A stretch of 6,435 nucleotides of DNA. It comes from DATLBY01 sp035526665 (GTDB lineage Bacteria; Acidobacteriota; Terriglobia; Bryobacterales; Bryobacteraceae). Numbering within the stretch: the first letter of the stretch is position 1; every line of letters begins with the position of its first letter. Under the pieces are notes generated by a model that searched no databases, was not told the DNA's origin, and was given only the letters and a program-made list of their open reading frames with translations. The DNA lies in the NCBI GenBank assembly GCA_035526665.1, contig DATLBY010000096.1, positions 1 to 6,435 of the forward strand. The letters run 5' to 3'. Below, piece after piece: positions 1-6,435 of this stretch. The position numbers and the translations under genes are program-made.

Positions 1-1
1 G

Positions 2-2436
<2,435 letters not shown>

Positions 2437-2458
<22 letters not shown>

Positions 2459-3372
2459 CTCTTCTCCTCTGCCCACTGCTGGAAGCGGCGATCTGGCCCG
2501 AGCAGATCGGTACTCTTAAGCGCGCCGAAACGCAGAATGTCGCTGCGCCTGACCCGTCCCTTTGGGTGGAATTCGGGTTCGTCACGGGTGAGCAGGCCCG
2601 CTTTGCCGACGCCGCCCGCCGGCTCACCGCCACCGCCTGGCGATTGAAAGATACGACGGGCGCATTCGCCGCGCTCCAAAGTTTCGGGTCATCCCTGCCG
2701 GCCGGTTCTACGCGGATCCAGGAGGACAATTACATCCTGCAGTTCGACGGGGGGAAATTGTCCGCCGATGAACTGAAGCGCTTGGCCAATGTTCTTCCAA
2801 AAGTCGACCACGCCTCCCTGCCGCCTCTCAAGGATGCCATTCCGGCGCGGGGCCGGATCCCGGGCTCCGAGCGCTATATCCTGGGGCCCGTGTCGCTAGA
2901 GCGGTTCGAGCCGAAAATATCACCCAGCGCAGCCGGATTCCATCTGGGGGCCGAGGCGCAGTTGGCCCGCTATAAGGCGAAACACGGCGACGAAAAGTTG
3001 ATCGTTTTCTCCTACCCGACCCCCCAGATAGCCCGGGAACGGTCGGAAGTCCTGTCCCAGGTCGCTGGAGCCGTCGTAAAGCGTTCGGGACCTCTGGTGG
3101 CGGTCGTCCCCTCTCCGGGCGATCCTGATGCGGCTGAGCGCCTCCTGGCGATGGTGAAGTACACTCCTATCGTGACGTGGAGCGAGCCCGCTCCCAAAAA
3201 AGAGGCGAACTTCGGCGACACCCTCCAGAGCATCGTCATCCTGGCGGCAGTCTTGATTGTGTGCTCTGTATTACTCGGAGTCTTCCTCGGAGGTTTTCGC
3301 GTGCTTCTCGCCCGGTTTGGAATCTCAAGTGCTGACAACTCATTTACGGCGCTCGACATCGGAAAGAAGTAA
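2437..3372 (+). CDS. Exported, C-terminally membrane-anchored protein, DUF6599-like
   Basis: The function is unknown. From the ATG at 2437 the product has 311 residues. It begins with a typical signal peptide (MPRRCLLALLLCPLLEA, cleavage likely near residue 17, just before AIWPEQ). A soluble body follows, with GSERYILGPVSLERFEP at 143-159, GFHLGAEAQLARYK at 167-180 and FSYPTPQIARER at 191-202. One strongly hydrophobic helix lies at about 266-288, followed by a short basic tail. The body should sit outside the cytoplasmic membrane, held by the C-terminal helix. The ERYxLGPxxLxRF and FSYPTPxxARER patterns recall the DUF6599 family, which I know mainly from Acidobacteriota; that assignment is from memory. 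The alternative ATG at 2404 would add 11 polar residues in front of the signal peptide and lacks a ribosome site, so I prefer 2437. The gene overlaps secA by 22 bases and is probably co-transcribed. A role linked to protein export is an inference from position only. Confidence 0.8.
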
Positions 3373-3523
3373 GTTCCAATTCTGCTAGAAGTTGGAGCTA
3401 AAACTAGCTGCGGGACAAGCCGTTTCGACGCGCGTTCGGCACAGATTACCGAAAAACACTTTTGGCCTAAGTTGTTCCCGCATTTTGGTTTGCAGGGCTC
3501 CGCGGACGGGCTCCTTTTGCCAC
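3373..3523. other. Intergenic stretch with only weak structure
   Basis: No convincing gene is seen between the stop at 3372 and the promoter at 3524. An imperfect hairpin directly follows the stop codon: CCAATTCT at 3376-3383, a 3-base loop, then AGAA at 3387-3390 and TTGG at 3392-3395 with one bulged G. It is followed by AGCT repeated at 3396-3399 and 3404-3407. It lacks a T-tract, so it could protect the 3' end of the secA transcript but is not a clear terminator. A 7-base direct repeat GGGCTCC occurs at 3495-3501 and 3508-3514. Confidence 0.4.
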
Positions 3524-3552
3524 TTGACTTCAACGCCTCCAGGCCATAATAT
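3524..3552 (+). promoter_or_regulatory. Sigma70-type promoter
   Basis: TTGACT (3524-3529) and TAATAT (3547-3552) are separated by exactly 17 bases (3530-3546). The -35 box matches the TTGACA consensus at five of six positions, and the -10 box matches TATAAT at four of six. Transcription would begin near 3559. No open reading frame with a ribosome site follows directly. The first strong element downstream is the hairpin terminator at 3639-3674, so the promoter appears to drive a short RNA or a long leader of the DUF421 gene. This is the best promoter I find in the window. Confidence 0.6.
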
Positions 3553-3615
3553 CCAAATCACGTACAGGATTTTGGCGGTTGCGATTCCGTCGAGCCTGAT
3601 TCTCCCATAACATCG

Positions 3616-3630
3616 CCCTCCCTTGGAGGG
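3616..3630 (+). other. Small hairpin upstream of the terminator
   Basis: CCCTCC (3616-3621) and GGAGGG (3625-3630) pair perfectly around a 3-base loop. Eight bases separate it from the larger hairpin. Its bases CCTTGGAGG (3621-3629) can instead pair with CCTCCAAAGG (3650-3659) in the larger hairpin, with one bulged A. The two arrangements are therefore mutually exclusive in part, as in an attenuator. Confidence 0.5.
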
Positions 3631-3638
3631 TTGTATGC

Positions 3639-3674
3639 AAAGCCCACCTCCTCCAAAGGTGGGCTTTGTATTTT
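3639..3674 (+). terminator. Rho-independent terminator
   Basis: An 11-base perfect inverted repeat, AAAGCCCACCT (3639-3649) with AGGTGGGCTTT (3657-3667), encloses a 7-base loop. GTATTTT follows on the plus strand. The T-tract is interrupted (TTTGTATTTT), so termination may be incomplete. The other strand has no T-run after the stem beyond the stem's own three, so I assign it to the plus strand. It ends the candidate small RNA and would also stop read-through from secA and the DUF6599-like gene. Confidence 0.75.
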
Positions 3675-3806
3675 CAACGACATACATTTTATTTTTCCCT
3701 ATTGGCCTACGCATCGGCACGGCATGCACTTTTATGGTTATACACCGGAGTGTCTGATAACCTGCGCGGAAAAGACTCAGCTTGACAGAGGCTGGATCAT
3801 GAAAAC

Positions 3807-4400
3807 ATGCCCTCGATCTTTACCGATATGTTTACCCTGCAGCTTCCGGTCCTTGAGAAGATCCTTCGGCCGGTACTCGTCTACCTCTTTCTCGTGCTCA
3901 TGCTGAGAATCTTTGGGAAGCGTGAGTTGGCCCAATTGAACCCCTTCGATCTAGTGGTCATTCTGTCTCTCTCCAACACCGTCCAGAACGCCATCATCGG
4001 GAACGACAACTCGCTCACCGGTGGTTTGATCGGAGCCTTCGCGCTACTGGCAATGAACTATCTGGTGATCCGTTTCCTCTTCCGGCACCCGGCAGCGGAC
4101 CGTCTGATTGAAGGTTCGCCGACCACCCTGATTGAGCAAGGCAAGATCATCGGCAAAAACCTGGAAAAGGAATTGCTTACGGAAGCAGAGCTTCTTACCG
4201 TTGCTAATCGGCAGGGTTTTGAGAGTATCGGCGAGATTGAATCCTGCACACTCGAGCCCAGCGGCATATTCTTTATGAAGGGACACAGCGAAACTACTGA
4301 GACGGGACGGCATGAGGAGATCATGACCGTTCTCAAAGATCTGCGCTCAAAAATGGACGGCGTGGAGCAGCGGCTCATTACATTGGAGAAAAATGGCTGA
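3807..4400 (+). CDS. DUF421/YetF-type membrane protein
   Basis: This 197-residue protein fits the DUF421 (YetF/YcaP-like) family: a short membrane part followed by a small cytoplasmic domain, with no settled biochemical function. Hydrophobic helices lie at about 18-36, 47-64 and 70-92. The family signature is clear: LRIFGKRELAQLNPFDLVVILSLSN at 33-57, then VQNAIIGNDNSLTGG at 59-73. The cytoplasmic domain follows with the characteristic GSPTTLIEQGKII at 103-115 and LLTVANRQGFESIGEIESCTLEPSG at 129-153, where relatives have a similar 'less than perfect' beta domain. The last 30 residues (IMTVLKDLRSKMDGVEQRLITLEKNG) look like a short amphipathic or coiled-coil tail. The ATG at 3807 has only a weak upstream site (TGGA at 3793-3796); the ATG at 3828 is a possible alternative that would shorten the N-terminus without touching the helices. 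The gene overlaps the DUF4337 gene by 8 bases. Confidence 0.9.
   Translation: MPSIFTDMFTLQLPVLEKILRPVLVYLFLVLMLRIFGKRELAQLNPFDLVVILSLSNTVQNAIIGNDNSLTGGLIGAFALLAMNYLVIRFLFRHPAADRLIEGSPTTLIEQGKIIGKNLEKELLTEAELLTVANRQGFESIGEIESCTLEPSGIFFMKGHSETTETGRHEEIMTVLKDLRSKMDGVEQRLITLEKNG
4385..4388 (+). promoter_or_regulatory. Ribosome binding site for the DUF4337 gene
   Basis: GGAG lies 4 bases ahead of the ATG at 4393, inside the last codons of the DUF421 gene (Leu-Glu-Lys). Together with the ATGGCTGA overlap of start and stop codons, it fixes the start and points to coupled translation. Confidence 0.6.
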
Positions 4401-4923
4401 ACTTGAAATCCATCACGAATCAGAGGGTCCACCGGACCCCACCGGGAAGCGCATCGGTGTACTGGCCGCCCTAATTGCAGTGCTGCTGGCAGCGGTCACA
4501 ATTCAATCGCACCGGACGCACACAGAAGCTGTCGTGCTGAAGTCCGAGGAAAACGATCAGTGGTCTTTTTACCAATCCAAACGAATCAAGCAGCACACGA
4601 TTGAACTCGGTACTGATCTTTTGCACGTGATGGCGCCGGTTAACGAAGCTACGGCCGGAGTCCTGAAGCGCTACCAGGCCGACTTGAAAAAATACGAGAG
4701 CGACTCGGAAAAAATCAAGGAAGCGGCGGTTCGTAAGGAAGAAGAGTGCGTAGCCGCGGAGCACCGGGCGCTGCGCTACGACCTGGGCGAGGGATTTCTG
4801 GAGCTGGCGCTGGTGCTCTGCTCCCTCTATTTCATTTCGAGAAAAAGGCTTTTTCCCTCCGTCGGAATCATAGCGGCGATTCTTGGGGCGGGGATTGCGG
4901 CGACGGGGCTGTGGATGCGCTGA
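4393..4923 (+). CDS. DUF4337 family membrane protein
   Basis: This 176-residue protein matches the DUF4337 family, which has no known function. After an acidic cytoplasmic N-terminus comes a helix at about 20-38 (KRIGVLAALIAVLLAAVTI). It is followed by the family hallmark HRTHTEAVVLKSEENDQWSFYQSKRIKQH at 40-68, in which NDQW-FYQ-K-IKQ is the recognisable core. The segment at about 84-125 is rich in Lys and Glu and likely forms a coiled coil outside the bilayer. Two helices at about 134-149 and 156-174 close the protein. The start overlaps the stop of the DUF421 gene (ATGGCTGA), so the two are very probably one operon and may work in the same membrane assembly; that last point is inference. 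The 3' end overlaps the end of the minus-strand gene by 56 bases (4868-4923). Confidence 0.88.
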   Translation: MAELEIHHESEGPPDPTGKRIGVLAALIAVLLAAVTIQSHRTHTEAVVLKSEENDQWSFYQSKRIKQHTIELGTDLLHVMAPVNEATAGVLKRYQADLKKYESDSEKIKEAAVRKEEECVAAEHRALRYDLGEGFLELALVLCSLYFISRKRLFPSVGIIAAILGAGIAATGLWMR

Positions 4924-5401
4924 CGCTGGTCGAGCAGATATTTTGAAATATTTCGCGCAGCTTGTCGGTGGCCTGCTTAGAGAACATACCGGCCAGTGCG
5001 GCCATGGACGCGATGCCGTAGGGATTCAAGCTCTCGGTGGCATGTTCGCCCGCGCCGGTGATTAGCCCCGCCCGTATCAGAAAGTAGACGACCATCGCCA
5101 CCGCCGATCCGATAAACGGCCGGAATACATACCACCAGACCCAGCCGGCGGACAGTTTCCTCTGTCCCGCATACTCCACAAAGGAGGTGGCGACATGGAT
5201 GAAGCTTCCCATCGCCCCGGCCAGCGCCGCGGCGGCGAGATACTGGCCGTCCACCGATAAGAAAGTCTTTGGCGAGCCGGTCAACGGGACCGGCCACACG
5301 CGCAGCAGCAGATAGAGAACTGCGGCGGCGAAACCCAACAGATACACACCAAGAGTGAGTTGCGTCACACGCCGCATCGCCGCCGCCTCTGGATTTTCCA
5401 T
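4868..5401 (-). CDS. Three-helix membrane protein of unknown function
   Basis: The 177-residue product has no name I can assign. Hydrophobic helices lie at about 17-35 (GVYLLGFAAAVLYLLLRVW), 54-74 and 92-113. Conserved-looking elements are SAGWVWWYVFRPFIG at 84-98, between helices two and three, and LNPYGIASMAALAGMFSKQATDKLREIF at 125-152. I recall this combination from conserved hypothetical proteins of several phyla, where LNPYGI and the GMFS-QAT-KL-EIF motif recur. After the EIFQNIC end of that motif the protein carries a Ser/Pro-rich tail of about 23 residues (SVSASTAPSPQSPPQESPL). That tail is encoded opposite the last codons of DUF4337 and may be a recent extension. The ATG at 5401 has GGGA six bases ahead. 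The upstream ATG at 5419 adds six residues but has no ribosome site. Confidence 0.75.
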   Translation of the reverse strand: MENPEAAAMRRVTQLTLGVYLLGFAAAVLYLLLRVWPVPLTGSPKTFLSVDGQYLAAAALAGAMGSFIHVATSFVEYAGQRKLSAGWVWWYVFRPFIGSAVAMVVYFLIRAGLITGAGEHATESLNPYGIASMAALAGMFSKQATDKLREIFQNICSTSVSASTAPSPQSPPQESPL

Positions 5402-5407
5402 AAAGAT

Positions 5408-5411
5408 TCCC
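5408..5411 (-). promoter_or_regulatory. Ribosome binding site deciding the start at 5401
   Basis: Read on the minus strand, GGGA precedes the ATG at 5401 by 6 bases (GGGAATCTTTATG). No similar site precedes the ATG at 5419. Confidence 0.4.
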
Positions 5412-5524
5412 GGCTTCATATAAGCACGGGCGCAGCATGCAAATGGCGGATCTAACTCCTAAGCGGCTGATTCTTATCTGGATTTTATTTGTGACTGGAT
5501 CCACCGAGGTCGGCGGGAACGGTG

Positions 5525-5530
5525 TAAAAT
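5525..5530 (+). promoter_or_regulatory. Possible -10 element
   Basis: TAAAAT at 5525-5530 matches the -10 consensus at five of six positions, but no -35 box is seen at the usual distance. Transcription would start near 5537. That leaves a very short leader before the ATG at 5544 and a leader of about 58 bases before the GTG at 5595. Confidence 0.3.
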
Positions 5531-5543
5531 CGCTGGCAGTCCC

Positions 5544-6335
5544 ATGCTCCCAAAGCCGCGTCTCGCAAAAGGGCACCCCCCGGCCGGTTCCGCGGTGGAC
5601 GTCAAGTTCAAAAAACGGTTGGCCCGGCGCTACTTCGTCCGGTTTCACATGGGACTGATCGTTTCAGCGGCTGCAGCGGCCGGCTTTACCGCCAGCAAGC
5701 TATTGCTGGAAACCGGTCTCACTAGCCTTCCCCTTCGCTATCCCTTGGCTGTTCTGGTTGGCTATCTGGCTTTTCTGGGGCTCACGCGTCTCTGGGTCGC
5801 CCGTGTGCTGCCATTCCGAAGCACCAGGCGCGCCTGGGATGCCGAGTATCTGGAAGACATTATCGATTTGCCGGAATCCGGTTCTGACGCCGTGATTTAC
5901 GGCGGCGGGGACTCGGGCGGCGACGGAGCCTCAGAATCGTGGGAAACGTCTGGTGTGATTTCCGAGGCTCATGCGGGCTCCTCCGGGGGAATTAGCTTCC
6001 CCAGCTTGGACATTGACCTCGATGAGGGATGGTGGATCCTGGCCCTGCTGGCCGCGCTGATGGTCGTCCTTTTCGGGGCGGGCGCCTACGTGATTTACGC
6101 CGCGCCGGAGATCCTGCCGGACGTGGCCTTCAACGTTTTACTGGCTTCTTCGCTGCATAAAGCGGCCAAACGGGCGGAACAGCAAGGTTGGGTGCGCGGA
6201 ATCGTGCGCGCTACCTGGATTCCGCTTACCGTAGTTCTGCTGACCACCCTCGCGTTTGCCCTGGCGATCCACCGCCATTGCCCGGCGGCCGTGAAGCTGG
6301 CGGATGCGTTCACCTGTCCCGTCGCCGCGCCCTGA
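5544..6335 (+). CDS. Four-helix membrane protein with Gly/Asp-rich loop, unknown function
   Basis: From the ATG at 5544 the product has 263 residues. A basic segment (KFKKRLARRYFVRFH, 21-35) precedes helix one at about 36-56; helix two is at 66-89. A long acidic and Gly/Ser-rich loop at about 108-160 contains GGGDSGGDGASESW and DIDLDEGWW. Helix three is at about 163-186, and helix four at about 224-243 is followed by a short tail with Cys at 246 and 258. The stretch IYAAPEILPDVAFNVLLASSLHKAAKRAEQQGWVRGIVRATWIP looks like the conserved core. I recall similar uncharacterised proteins with a Gly-rich loop between helix pairs from several bacterial groups, but I cannot name a family. The start is uncertain: no ribosome site precedes 5544, and GTG at 5595 or ATG at 5649 are alternatives that keep the helices. 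The gene runs away from the minus-strand gene across a 142-base gap and ends 7 bases from the end of the pirin gene. Confidence 0.75.
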   Translation: MLPKPRLAKGHPPAGSAVDVKFKKRLARRYFVRFHMGLIVSAAAAAGFTASKLLLETGLTSLPLRYPLAVLVGYLAFLGLTRLWVARVLPFRSTRRAWDAEYLEDIIDLPESGSDAVIYGGGDSGGDGASESWETSGVISEAHAGSSGGISFPSLDIDLDEGWWILALLAALMVVLFGAGAYVIYAAPEILPDVAFNVLLASSLHKAAKRAEQQGWVRGIVRATWIPLTVVLLTTLAFALAIHRHCPAAVKLADAFTCPVAAP

Positions 6336-6342
6336 TCGGCAT

Positions 6343-6435
6343 TTATTCCAAGTGGCCAAACCTGCCGCTCTGAAAGTCGATCATCGCCTGACGGATCTCC
6401 TGTTGGGTGTTCATTACGAAGGGTCCGTACTGCAC
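6343..6435 (-). CDS. Pirin family protein, C-terminal end only
   Basis: The last 30 codons and the TAA stop (6343-6345) of a minus-strand gene are present; the rest lies beyond the right edge. The translation begins VQYGPFVMNTQQEI and ends FQSGRFGHLE. GPFVMNT followed by EIRQA and a DFQ-GRFG ending is the usual C-terminus of pirins, the bicupin iron-binding proteins variously reported as quercetinases or transcription cofactors. The cupin metal ligands are in the missing part, so activity cannot be judged. It converges on the neighbouring plus-strand gene with a 7-base gap and no visible terminator. Confidence 0.85.
   Translation of the reverse strand: MQYGPFVMNTQQEIRQAMIDFQSGRFGHLE

Larger units (their letters stand above)
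3559..3674 (+). ncRNA. Candidate small non-coding RNA (about 115 nt)
   Basis: The unit is bounded by the promoter at 3524-3552 and the terminator at 3639-3674. The deduced RNA has three parts: a 5' region that could close by CAGG (3565-3568) with CCTG (3595-3598); a small perfect hairpin CCCTCC/GGAGGG (3616-3621 with 3625-3630, loop of 3); and the terminator hairpin, whose ascending arm and loop carry CCTCCTCC (3647-3654). C-rich CCUCC stretches in sRNA loops can pair with Shine-Dalgarno sequences, as in the alphaproteobacterial cuckoo RNAs; that comparison is an analogy only. The sequence does not look like 6S, SRP, tmRNA or RNase P RNA to me. The alternative is a 5' leader of the DUF421 gene with a conditional terminator. 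Both ends are predicted and not observed. Confidence 0.4.

Noticed and set aside
3376..3395. Hairpin right after the stop of the DUF6599-like gene as a terminator
   Set aside because: The stem is imperfect and no T-tract follows, so a terminator cannot be claimed; the hairpin at 3639-3667 is far better.
3012..3533. 173-codon minus-strand frame over the end of the DUF6599-like gene and the gap
   Set aside because: Most of it is antisense to a gene with a signal peptide and membrane helix, its translation is Arg/Ser-rich and shadow-like, and it would run through the promoter region of the candidate RNA.
3385..3729. 114-codon minus-strand frame across the intergenic gap
   Set aside because: It spans the promoter and the terminator hairpin, has no domain or membrane pattern, and no convincing ribosome site.
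3782..3787. TTGACA as a -35 box for the DUF421 gene
   Set aside because: No -10 box lies at 16-18 bases downstream; that position is already inside the coding region.
3631..3906. 91-codon plus-strand frame starting in the terminator region
   Set aside because: The start lies just before the terminator stem, composition is not protein-like, and the end overlaps the DUF421 gene out of frame. Only its internal ATG at 3799 was kept as an observation.
4977..5648. 223-codon minus-strand frame overlapping the three-helix membrane protein gene
   Set aside because: The competing frame at 4868-5401 has clear membrane helices and conserved-looking motifs, while this one is Arg/Gly-rich without such features.

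Overview
This is a GC-rich bacterial window holding six protein-coding regions. Two of them, secA at the left edge and a pirin-type gene at the right edge, are cut by the window. The acidobacterial character is an inference. It rests on the SecA sequence style, on the secA-distal gene that resembles a lipoprotein/membrane family I associate with Acidobacteriota (DUF6599-like), and on the company of DUF421, DUF4337 and small unknown membrane proteins. A Solibacter/Bryobacter-like relative is my best guess, but no 16S or other decisive marker is present.

Layout, left to right. (1) From the left edge to 2458 (+) is most of secA, the ATPase of the general secretion pathway, complete at its C-terminal zinc-binding tail. 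(2) 2437-3372 (+) overlaps the end of secA and encodes a protein with a signal peptide, a DUF6599-like body and a C-terminal membrane helix. (3) 3373-3806 is a 434-base gap without a convincing protein gene. It contains a near-consensus sigma70-type promoter (TTGACT, 17 bases, TAATAT) about 110 bases ahead of a strong hairpin terminator. Together they look like a free-standing small RNA gene or a conditional leader of the next gene. (4) 3807-4400 and 4393-4923 (+) are a tightly overlapping pair encoding a DUF421/YetF-type membrane protein and a DUF4337 membrane protein. (5) 4868-5401 (-) encodes an unnamed three-helix membrane protein whose end overlaps the end of the DUF4337 gene tail to tail. 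(6) 5544-6335 (+) encodes an unnamed four-helix membrane protein with a Gly/Asp/Ser-rich loop. (7) 6343 to the right edge (-) is the last 30 codons of a pirin-family gene.

The shared theme is the cell envelope: secretion motor, an exported membrane-anchored protein and four small integral membrane proteins. secA and the DUF6599-like gene look like one transcription unit, and DUF421 and DUF4337 look like a second, translationally coupled unit. The remaining genes change strand one by one and probably have their own promoters. I see no mobile element, CRISPR array, tRNA or rRNA. The most interesting non-coding signal is the promoter-RNA-terminator unit at 3524-3674, with its CCTCCTCC loop and competing hairpins.
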